From contig VSDK01020686.1 in assembly GCA_009767595.1 (NCBI GenBank), positions 68,496 through 132,495 of the forward strand: a stretch of 64,000 nucleotides of DNA, written 5' to 3'. Source of the DNA: Symbiodinium kawagutii (lineage: Eukaryota; Sar; Dinophyceae; Suessiales; Symbiodiniaceae). Of this stretch, positions 12,701 through 24,700 are shown one piece after another. The notes under the pieces were generated by a model. It made no database searches and was not told where the DNA came from. It saw only the letters and a list, made by a program, of their open reading frames with translations. The position numbers and the translations under genes were made by a program. Numbering within the stretch: the first letter of the stretch is position 1; each line of letters starts with the position of its first letter.

Positions 12701-15700
12701 GAGCATGGGTGACTTCCCTTGAGATACCAAGCTGCAGGTCATTTCACATGGGATTCTTGATCGGTTTGGCCATTCACATGGCCATTCACATGGCCATTCA
12801 CATGGCCATTCACATGGCCATTCACATGGCCCACATGGACAGAACTTTGCACATGGCCATAGACAGCCTCTTGACTCCCTCCAAGTGGCGCAGTTCTTCA
12901 TGATATCGCTGGTTTCCATGGCCGGAACTTGGATAACTGTGGGTGCCTGTGATTCATAGCCATTGGCAATTGGCTACTACAATGACCCAAATGGTTTACT
13001 GGTTGCTGGTTAAACCACGCCAAATAAAATATTTAGTCAACAACCAACCAGTCATTGACAATTGCTATATAGGAAAAATGAAAAATGTTTAAAACCACCA
13101 ACCACGTTATAAACTAATATACTGTAGGTTATTGACCTAGTGGCGCGTGCTAGGGTGGTTTTTTGCAATCCATTCATTCCATAATATTGTACACGCAGGG
13201 CGTAATCACTCTTGTTATATACTTGCATTTCGCAGACCTTGGTGAATTTAGAAACCATGATCGGGAAATTGCAATGGGTATAGACATCTGGTCTGCAGGG
13301 AAAACCTTCTTGGTGAATTTGGTGAAAATTTTGCCTCTTGCCGCAAAGGTTTCAAGCCCTGGGCCATTTCTGTATTGCTGACTAGTCTTCATGGGCATAG
13401 GGCCATGAGAAGCCCCCACACGCCGGGTCGTCCCAAAGTTACCCTATACAAAAAACCAACCAGCCCCAAAGTTGCAACGTGACTTCCAACCTTTCAACTA
13501 ACCACAAGGCCCATCTGAGCTGCCACCCGTCCAAAAGGACAATCATTTTTTGCGAATCTACAATCTCTCATGGTCTGCTTCTCTTCAGGGACCGCAGCAA
13601 ACCAGCAATTTCCAGGTGGCCTTTCTGAATCGCAATTTGATATGGTGAAGTCCTCCTGCCTGCGGTGGCCTGATTTTTGTCGGCACTAGCTGCAAGCAGC
13701 AAACGAACGATGTCCAAGTGCCTTTCGTGAGCTGCTGCGAACAGAGGTGATGTGCCGTTGTTTGTGGTAGCTTGGTTTATGTCAGCACTGGCTTCAAGCA
13801 GCAAACCAACAACCTGCAAGTGCCCTTCGCGAGCTGCAATGATCAAAGGGGATGTGCCGTTGTCCAAGGTGGCTTGGTTCTTGTCGGCACCAGCTTCAAG
13901 CAACACACGAACAATCTCGATTTGGCCTTCGCCAGCTGCAACTCCAAGTGGTGATGGGCCGCGGTCCCTGAGGGCTTGGCTCTTGTCAGCACCGGCTTCA
14001 AGCAGCAAACGTGCAATCTGCAAGTGCCCTTCGGCAGCTGCAATGAATAGAGGTGGTGTACCTTCGTTTGTGCTGGCCTGGTTTGCGTTGGCGCCACTTT
14101 CAAGCAACAAACGAACAATCTCCACATGGCCAGTCCAAGCTGCAACAAATAGTGGTGACCACCCCGTGCCGGTTGTGAGTTGATTCTTGTTGGCCCCAGC
14201 TTCAAGCAGCAAACGAACAATGTCCAAGTGCCCTGCGCGAACTGCTGCAATCAGAGGAGATGTGCCGTTGTTTGTGGTAGCTTGGTTTATGTCAGCACTG
14301 GCTTCAAGCAGCAAACGTGCAATCTGCAAGTGCCCATCGGCAGCGGCAATGATTAGAGGGGATATGCTGTTGTCCAAGGTGGCTTGGTTCTTGTCAGCAC
14401 CGGCTTCAAGCAGCAAACGAACAATGTCCAAGTGCCCTTTGCGAGCTGCTGTGATCAGAGGTGATGTACCGGTGTTTTTGCTGGCCTGGTTTGCGTTGGC
14501 GCCACTTTCAAGCAACAAACGAACAATCTCCACATGGCCAGTCCAAGCTGCAACAAATAGTGGTGACCACCCCGTGCCGGTTGTGAGTTGATTCTTGTTG
14601 GCCCCAGCTTCAAGCAGCAAACGAACAATGTCCAAGTGCCCTGCGCGAGCTGCTGTGATCAGAGGTGATGTACCGTTGTTTGCGGTGGCCTGGTTTGCGT
14701 TGGCGCCATTTTCAAGCAACAAACGAACAATCTCCATATGGCCATGGCGGGCTGCAACCAATAGTGGTGACCTCCCGTTGCCTGTGGTGAGCTGATTCTT
14801 GTCGGCACCAGCTTCTAGCAGCAAACGAACAATTTCCAAGTGCCCTTCACCAGCTGCAATGATCAGACGGGATGTACCGTTGTTTGTGGTGGGCTGGTTT
14901 GCGTCGGCGCCAGCTTCAAGCAACAGCTGAACAGGTTGAACATGCCCGTTATCTGCGGCATGGTGCAGCGCTGTGCTTCCATCTTGCTGCTCCTTCAGGT
15001 TGGGAGAGCAGGGCCGCTGAAGCAGCCTTTCAAGTGCGACCGCGTCGTTGCTTTGACACGCGGAAATCATATCTTGGTCCGGTTCCCCAACTGTTCGTTC
15101 GAACTCTAGGAGGACCAGCCGAACCTTCCTGGTACCAGGAGCTAAAATCTGGTCGTCCGACATCTCTACCAAGCCATTTTCCAGGAAGAAGCGCTGTCGA
15201 AACCTAGGAGCCCCAATTTGAGCAGACAAGAGTTGCTTAACCTCTTTAACTGATTTACCTTCGATGTCCTCCGCATTGCAGAAGGCCAGACGTTCGCCAG
15301 ACACAAGTGAACAAACCTCCATCGGAAAGGTCTTGAAGATCACAGCCGGCTGGAATGGAGAACCATGGTGGAAAACCATCCTGGGAGATTCATGGTCTTG
15401 CCTTCACGTGCATCTTTCTTGGTCTATTTACATTCAATTGTGTTCCTTCTTGATGTCACTGTTGGCATTGTCGGCCTTGTTGCTGGTTTCCCCGCTATTC
15501 CTTGCCTTTGTTGAGCTTTATCATTGTTTCTGGTTTCCCTGCCTCTATTCCTTCAAAAAATCTTTGTCAAGACTCACTATGAAACGGCTGCGGAATACAT
15601 TGATAATCCAGGATATATAGAGCTTATATGAGCTTATGGCGTCAGAAGTAAAGTACACATTAAAAGGCCTGATTCTAACTGCCTGATAGTGAACTACACA

Positions 15701-18700
15701 GATGTGGCTGTCAGGTCAAGCCATGTATTCCTTTCAAACACACGAGGTAAAATGAAGTAACTATAATCAAACGAATCTACTTTAGAGGTTTACCATTCCA
15801 TTAGCTAACAGCGGCTAATGATGGTGAATGGCTACTTGACAGCGAATGCAAATTTCAATGGTGCCTAATGAAGATCGAGGAGGGTTCTTCGTCATGGTTG
15901 ATGACGATGATCGATGTTGGATGCTCAACAACGGTCAATCAGATTGAGTCAATCATGATAAACAATCCTTCAAGTAAATCCACAAAAAACCTTCAAGCAT
16001 GTTGTCCCAATTGGTCTTTTTTGTGGGCCAATGAATCACTGGCAGATTGGCCCACAAAAAAGACCACTTGGGACCTGATGGTGCGGGTTCGCCCTAAAAA
16101 ATCGCGGGCGATCCGTGGGGGACCGCACGGATGAAGTCAGGCGCAACCAACAGCTGCGGGCCCAAAACATAGTTGATTGAAAAAAAAATGCGGTAGAAAC
16201 AAAGGTTGATTCATCCAGCAACAGGTTTTCACAACGAACAGTTGATTGAAACAAACAAATGCGATAGGATCAGCTGAATCAGCGATAGTTTCAATCAGCT
16301 GTAATGCGATACATTTGTATAAATCAACAAATGCGATAGAATCAGATTTTGATTCACTTGATGTATTCCTCGATCCGTAGATCAGCTGATGCGGTTTCCC
16401 TATGATTGGTCGGAGACGGCCGCGGCTCACCGAACCAGCAGCGGCTGTTGAACAACCATCAAGCGCATACCGCAAGGTTCAGACCGTCGCGAGCCCGACC
16501 CGATGTCCCAGCGGTTTGGAAATAGGCTGGCAACAACTGCAGCCGTGATATGGCGAGCTGGGTCAAGCAGTTAACCAACCAGTTTCATGGAGGATAATGA
16601 TCACCAAGGGAAACAATGGCCAATGATAGGGAAATCAGGGGTACGGGGTTTCGACCCAGAATTTGGCCCAAGGCCTGTCAGTGGTAGTTCTACGCTCGCC
16701 GAAACTTGGGGGGGAATTTTCACATGGCGGCTGATTCAACCAAGAGGATGTCTTTACAGTTGGAGCCAGTGTGGCAGTCGGTTGCCGTGGGAGAAGTGGT
16801 TGACCTTGCCGCTGATTTGGTGATTTATGACCAGAAGCAGGAAAAGCATCTCATGCGTACTTTGCTTGGCAAGAAATTCTTCACTTTTGCTGGTGAAATG
16901 AACAACGTTCCTTCGTGCAGTTTGCTGCGAGTTGAAGTTGTGGAGGTTGGTCACAGGCTGAGGGTGACCAAGTCAGACGGAATTGTGCTGCATCATGAGA
17001 TACCTGACTACACAATGTTCTCTGAGGCAGTCGACACATGTTCAGGCATTGGAGTGATGCGAGATGGACTTGAGGCATGTGGGCTCACTATCAGAGCTAC
17101 CAATGAACTTCGGGAAATTTACTGTGAGTGGCAAACCAAACAGGGTCGACAACATGTGGTGCAAGGCGATTTGGGTGACCCCAAAGTCTTGGAGGAACTC
17201 CACCGACATGCGAATCAATCCCACATGTTGGTAGCAGGCTTTAGCTGCCAGCCATGGTCTCAATTGGGGGACAACCGCAAGTTGAATGATCAACGGGCAT
17301 CAGCATTGCACAAAGCACTGTTTGCAGCATATCACCTCCGTTCGCACAGCATCATGTTAGAGTGCGTTCCCCAGGCTGGGGAGGACCCAGAGGTACTGCA
17401 AACCATCAGACAGTTTTGCTCCATGCTCAATTTTCGCCTTGCCCAGACCACGTTGAAACTGGATACCATCGTCCCTGCACGCAGAAATAGATGGTGGGCT
17501 TTGTTGACACACATGACCCTCCCGCCCATGGCACTGCGGGAGTTGCCGGTGATCCAGCCTTCTCCTAAAGTTGGGGACGTATTGCCATTCATGCCGAGTT
17601 GGACTCCTGATGAAATAGCCTCTCTTGAACTGGATAGGTATGAGACTCGTAAGTTCCAGGATCATGGGGGTCTTGACAAAGCAATTTTGCGACTGGACAC
17701 GAGCGCACCCACAGCGTTGCATGGGTGGGGGAATCAGCTCACCAACTGTTCATGCGGTTGCCGACAGCATCCTCTATCAGATGCCAGGTTGGAGGCCAAG
17801 GGGCTCCATGGTGCCTTGGTTTTGACTGAGGGAGCCTTTCCAACGATGTTTGGACCTATGCCCAAGACACGTCATGTTCACCCATGGGAACTTTCTGTGC
17901 TCAACGGTGCATTCCCTAACAAACATTGGAGCAGGAATTTGCGATTGGATCTCTCGGGGTTGGGCCAGATGGCCTCGCCAGTTCAGTCCTGTTGGATCGT
18001 TGCCACGTTTCAGAGTCACTTTGATTCAGCACAGGGGAACCAAGTTGTGCCACCGGAGATTAAACTGTGGGGATACATGGACAAGTTCTTTGCCATCATT
18101 CATGATGATCAGCCCACCCTGTCAGCCACATCCCAGTTCCGGCAATATGTCGCCAATGTGCGCACTGGGCTACAGGTGTCGCATTGGAGCCACACGCCAC
18201 AGAGCTTGCCAGGGTCCATTGGGACAGAAATCAAGAACCCAGAAAACAGCCAGCGAATGGGACGCCAGGACCCACAAGTGGACAAAGAATCAGACAACCA
18301 GCCAGCGTCCGGGCCGCTAGTACCCGAGAAGAGTTTCAACCAGCCAGCGGAGAAGTCGCAAGAACTTCAGAAACAGCCAGCGACCAGGCCGCTAGAACCT
18401 CAGGAAGACGAAGTAGGAAATGACCGGGATTCACACATGGGGGTTGAAGCTACTCATTCGTTCTCACATCACCTTCAACAGATCACCATGGGATTGCATC
18501 ATTCGTCATCTGCAGTCGCCACAGAGGTCAGGTCCGACCAGAGGGATAACACCAAGGACGAACATGGGGGGTTAGCAGCTTTTGCCATGCCCACCATCGG
18601 TGAGACGGAGGCTGCACCAACACGAGCAGAAACCATCCATGCCACACCGTCCGAACATGTCAGTGAGTTTGATGAAGCTCTTCGACATCATCCCTTTTCG

Positions 18701-21700
18701 GATGACTTGCAATCCTCTGCCCATGAGGACAAGGACGATGCAGAGGACACTCACAATGTCATTCTCCGTTTTCATCCAGAGGCCATGACACCCATCTTTG
18801 TTCGCATCCATCGCCAGACCACGCTGGGAGCTGTTACCGTAGCTGAGGATAAGTTGGGTAGCATGCAACAGCCAATTCGTATGTTGAACGCAGTTGGGGT
18901 ACCAATTCCATTGCATTCTGTGTCCACACCCTTGCAACAAGTTTTCCTTGAACAACAGTGGCGGGAAGAACCAGTGATGGACGTCAGGTTTCAATGCCCT
19001 GCTCATTTGCTCCATGAGTATCCTCACCGAGCGACACTGTTGTATCAGCAACGGAGTTGGGTCGCAGATGATGAGATGTGGTTTTACCTTCAGATGTTGA
19101 AACCATTGGGATATGCGGACATTCTGTATCCATGTTTGATCCAACCAGACATGTCATTGGAAGAACAGGCCATGCAGTTGATGAACTGGTTGTGGGCATC
19201 GATGCCTGCAGGCAATCCAGTCACTGCCATTGCATCGGTTTTTGCTTGGAAGGGTCAATGGGTGCCAATTTTGATCGTCAACACCACCACAGGATGGAAT
19301 GTTTACACACTGCCGGAAGCATACAAGTTGTTGATCCATGCCTTTGGCCTTGCAAATGTTTCAGCATCCATTCTCACAGAGTCTGTCAGTTCGGTGTTTC
19401 CCCACGATTGTGGATTTCAGGCGGTACAGTGGTTGGCCCACCAAATCATCGACCCGGTTCATGATCAAACAAGGGAAGTCGTCAAGCCCATCACAGTTGA
19501 TCAAGCCATTGAATGGAGGACCAAGTTTGAATATGCCCTTCATTACCATGACCATGCCAAACTGCCAGTTTATCCAGGAGTACGGTTCTTTGCTGGCGGA
19601 AACAGTGATTTGACTGATCAACTTTCGGCCTTGCTGCAACAACATGGGGTTCCCGAGGACCAGGTCCAAACAAGAGCCTCCACTGTCATTGACAAGCTTG
19701 GCCGAGGCCCTATCCAGGCATTGCTTCGAGGGTCCACTGCATGGAGGGACTTGAAATCGCTGGCCAATGCGGCAACACCAAAACTGCAACTTGTCATGGG
19801 TCATGAGTTGCAACAAGTGATCCAGCAACGGAGCAAAGAGGGTAAGGAATTTGGTTCCAAGAAAAACAAGCAGAAGACCACTGCCACCGGAATGACCAAG
19901 CCAATCATGATGGCGCCAGATGATGTATCCATTCCAGCCGGGATTTTCCAAGATGCCAACAACAACCCAATTGATCAGATCAGTCTTGCTGAAGTGTCGG
20001 CTGGTGCCAAAGGAATCGCTGTGGCAACTGCACATCAGGCGGCAGGTTACATGAAGTATTCTGCACCACTGTCAAAGCATGGATTAGCGTTGCTGGTCCT
20101 CGACCACCAGGGTGTGATTACTCCACAGGCTGGTACTGACATCAGGTTTCCTGCCCGATGTGAGCGCTCCGGGGAACCCATCATTCTGGGGGCTAAGTTG
20201 CTGCAGCTCGGGAGTGTCCATGTCATGCGCATTCCACCAGCCCAAGCAGCCAAGATTGATGAAGTTGCCAATGCTGTCCTTCGCGTGGTAGTGTTTCGGG
20301 ACGAATGGGAATATGACTGGACGGAGTTTGTGTCCAAACCAGTCAAGCTTCTGGTTGAAACATTGCCTTGGCTGGCCCCTCGCGATGGGATTTCACCCAT
20401 TCTGGAATGTTGGGATAGACAATTCCTGACGGAGCGACTTCAGAAGGTTGCACCCCCAGAGGCGGACTTGTTCTGTGTGAACATCAGACTGGACACATCG
20501 GATGTGAAGGAAATTTTGGAGAAGTCTGGGCAGCGAGGGATCTATGCTGAACCCAGAACACCAGATGGACGTGCCCCTGCAGAACAGTTTCGGGTCATTT
20601 GGATCAACAAGTCCGACAAGATGGCTGTGACAGTGGCAAGCGAAGCCACCCGCCAGTGGACCAGTCTGGTCCGCAATGGCAGGAGATTTGGGTTGCGAGT
20701 TCGGGCAGAAGATGCGGCGACTGTGCACCATCAACACAAGCCGACCATCCCATGGTTGGATGCCACCCAGATGCAAACATGGATTGGGGGTCCGTTCCCA
20801 TACGGTGCAACACGTGGATCCCTCAACAAGCTTTTCGAGGTTTGGCAGTGGCAAGCTCGTCCCGTCCAGGCCAAGGGACGATCGCCTTGTGGTAAGGGGA
20901 CCATGTGGTGGATCCAGGCTACCAACCGACCGAAGTATGAAGTTTACCACTTGGAGCACGCCGACATTTTGTTGACCCCGGTTCAGTCAAAGGATGACAA
21001 GCAGACCAAGCCAGGTCTGGTGCATGCTATCCAGGCATCCCCAGCCACCATGAAGATGTTGACGAACCCACCCAACGTGGACCCTCTGCAAATGAACGAT
21101 CCCTGGCAAGCGAACAATGGGGGCCCCTCCAAGATGCCCAGGATTGGGAATACTGAGATGCCACAGGCCCAGGTTGACCTCACTGTGTCCAAGGTTGAGC
21201 AGCGCATCCAAGCCAGCTTGCCCAAGCCAAATGAGGACCAGGATGTTGCCATGGATGCTTCGGAGGCCAAAGTGCAAGTGTTGGAGGATCGGCTGAATGC
21301 TCTCGAACAGACAGTGCAGTCACATCACACCCAGCAGACCTTGCACAATCAGAAGGTTGCCCATGAGTTTTCTGGCTTGCGACAGCAGGTCACAGAACAA
21401 TCCACAGCATTGCAGCAACACATCGACAGCAAGATGGGAGAACAGTTGAAGCACATTGAGAGCCTCCTCAACGCCAACAAGGCGAGGAAGACGGGGCCCA
21501 ATGGTGAGTGACTAGCCGTCAAAATGCCTTGGAAGTGTGGGAGGTCAACAGCCCACCTTCACCAGGCAAAACATGCTGTTGACACCAGGGTAAGATTCGC
21601 AAAGCATCCGACTTGTTCCTTGGGTGAGCCTTTCGTGGGGACCAACTTTCCTCGGGACAAGCCAGTGCGTGCACACAACCCGCATTCCTCCTTTCGGGAT

Positions 21701-24700
21701 GCCAATACCAAGGGGATACCAACCAAGTTCCACTCCGGTTGGCAGTCAACAAGTGGGTTTTTGAAACCATGGGTTTGGTTGTTCAGATGGTTTATCATGT
21801 TGATGGTTCTCCGTGTAGGAGAGGCAAGCAACCCAGGGCCCATCCTGGGCACAGCCAACACCACGGGAATGCTTGGCAAAGGTGAAGCCTTGGCCGCCTT
21901 GCCACCAGGCTTGTGGGGCATCACAGAAACGCATATAACTGAGGGAGGAGCCCAGAAGCTACGTCAGGAGCTCAAGTGTGTTGACCCGTCGATGCATCTG
22001 GTTCACGGAGCCTATGCTCCTCCCATGTCTTCCAACACAGCCTCCATTGGAGGCAAAGCCACAGGTGTTGCTGCCATAAGTCGATACCCGGTCCGACAAC
22101 TTGCAGGTCAGATTCCACAGACGACATGGAGCACAGCACGGGTGCTCACAGTGGCAGCATTTTGCAACACCGATTGGGTTAAGGTTGGCATCCTTTACGG
22201 ATATGCTCATAAACCCAAGAGTGCAGCCACCAAAGAATCCACGAACGAGCTTCTTGAAACTCTGGTTGACAGACTTGCTTTCCAACAGCATGGCTACAGA
22301 GTAATCATGGGGGACTTTAACCAAAGCACCACTTCACTTCCTTGTTTTGACACCTTGAGACGCCAAGGATGGGCCGAAATCCAGGAATATGGTCAAGCCA
22401 AGTGGGGGCGGGACATCGTCCCAACCTGCAAGCATGCTACAGTGGTAGATCAGATTTGGCTGTCCCCTGAGATGTTGCCATTGCTTGAATCCATAGAAGT
22501 AGACACCACCAGGTTTGCTGACCATGGTACGCTCCATGGTAAGTTCAAGGAGTTCGGAGCACCCAGGCCTTTTTATGTTTGGCCGAAACCACATGCGATG
22601 CCTTGGGAAGAAGTTTCCATTGAATCCCACCCTACCGAGGATGACAGGCCTCCCAATCTGCCAGACATTCCGGCAGTGTTTGAAGCATTGGAAACTCGTG
22701 TTGATACTGCCCTGCGAGTCAAGGGTCATCACGGTCTGCTAGCCCACCAAAAGGGACGGAGTCAGGTTGTGTCCCCCAAACAGTGTAAGCATCCGCTGAC
22801 ACCTTTGAAGCCCAGCCGACCCAGTGAGTATCAGATCACCTACCTTGGTGAAAGTTTCCAACATGCCCAATGGGTCCGCCAGCTACGCAGACTGCAGAGT
22901 TTGTGCCACATCCTTAAGTCTCCGAAGGCTAGCCGAGAAGCCAACCAACATCGACAACAATTGTGGGATGCAATTAAAACCGCACCGGGTTTTCCGGGAG
23001 GGTTTCGCAAGGCTTGGGTTAACAGGTCCACCAGACTGCATGGATGCCCGGTTCACCTTCCCCACAGGATACCTGATTGGTCATGTGCGGACAAAATCTT
23101 GCAGGGCTTCACTATGGAACTGCAATCACTTGAAAAGCTTTTGAACCAGGCCAGACTTCGTAAAGCCAGAGCCAGGAGGATGGGTGACCGTAACATCATC
23201 TTTCGTGATTTGGCCAGGCCTAGATCTTTGCCAGTTCAAACCTTGATGACCAAACAAGTGGTTGAAGTGCTGGATGTGTCAGATGATGGGAGGACCATTA
23301 CCGTTCCCGAAGGATGTTTGAGCCCAGACCAGCCGGTGTTTTCACAGGATGGACTGCTGCCAGGAGCCCAAGTCTCCACCCATGTCGTGACCCTGCCTGA
23401 GACTGCACACCTTGAACGCGGTTCTGTGTTACTGCAAGACAAATACATTGGGGACCTTGCTGAGTTGGGTAAAGCTTTTCATGGCTTGTGGCACCCCATG
23501 TGGAACCGTCATGAACATTTGCCCGTTGATCATTGGGACCCAGTGATAACCAACATCCAGCAGCACCTCACACCTCCGCCGCATGAAATGCCATTGGCAG
23601 ACATTTCGCTAGATGATTGGAAAAAGGCCATTCAGAGCAAGAAATCCCACAGTGCGGTGGGTCCTGACGGCATTTCCAAGGCCGATTTGTGGAATATGCC
23701 AGATGACTTGAGCCAGGCATTGCTTCAGCATATCAATGCCATCGACAAGGCCCAGGCAGCATGGCATCCGGCCAACTTGATGGGTCTCATCACGAGTATT
23801 GAGAAGCACTCTGCAGCAAGCTCCCCTGCGGAGTACCGACCCATCACTGTGCTAAGTTTCCTGTATCGAGTTTGGGGGACGATCAGAGCAAGGCAATCCT
23901 TGCAATGGCTGCACCAATGGCTCCCCGAAGGACTTCTTGGCAACCGCCCGGGACATTCAACCCCTAGCATCTGGTGGGTGTTGATGCTTCAGGTCGAGGA
24001 ATGCCTTTATGGGGACGTGCCAATGTGTGGGGTAGTGACAGACGTGTGCAAGGCTTTTAACACGCTCCCAAGGCCTGTCATCATTGCAGTAGCTCGGTTG
24101 ATGAAGCTTCCACTCTCCCTTGTCACATCATGGCATGTTGCAATCGACTCCATCGCCAGATCGTTTGTGATCCAAGGCACGGTCACAGAACCCCTTCGAG
24201 CCTCAACAGGCTACCCCGAAGGGGACCCAATGTCAGTAGTGGGAATGATGTTGCTGAATTGTGCCCTTCATGCGATTGTTTCCCCTCAGCTAGGACCGTC
24301 CAGGGTCCTGAGCTACGTAGACAATTGGGAGATCCACACCAACGACCCCAAGGAAGCCATCAAAGCCTTTGATGTCTTGCAGCAGTTTGCCAAGGAGGTT
24401 GACATTAAATTGGATGTGCCGAAGACATGGTTTTGGGCCCTTCAACCTGGGGATAGGAAAACCCTGAAACAATCAGGATACCAAGTGCAGCTTGCTGACC
24501 GGGACTTGGGGGGACACCTCCAATTGTGCAAACAACGCACTAATCGCACCGTGAAGGCTCGCATTCAGAACCTTGGCTTGTTGTGGAAGTGGCTCTCCCG
24601 AAGCCCCTCCCCCATTTCCCAAAAGGTCCATTGTTTGAGAGCTGTTGCTTGGCCACGATGCTTTTACGGAGCCTCCACAGTGAACCTGGGTGAATCTCAT

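Noticed and set aside
12762..12834. CRISPR-like array
   Set aside because: 12-bp units directly abut with no spacers; eukaryotic minisatellite.
13752..15207. Several plus-strand frames of 60-143 codons opposite the ankyrin gene
   Set aside because: The 102-bp repeat unit is a multiple of three and keeps antisense frames open; codon content fits the minus strand.
16706..16723. TTG at 16706 as the start of LINE ORF1
   Set aside because: An ATG lies six codons downstream and begins a plausible N-terminus; nuclear eukaryotic genes rarely start at TTG.
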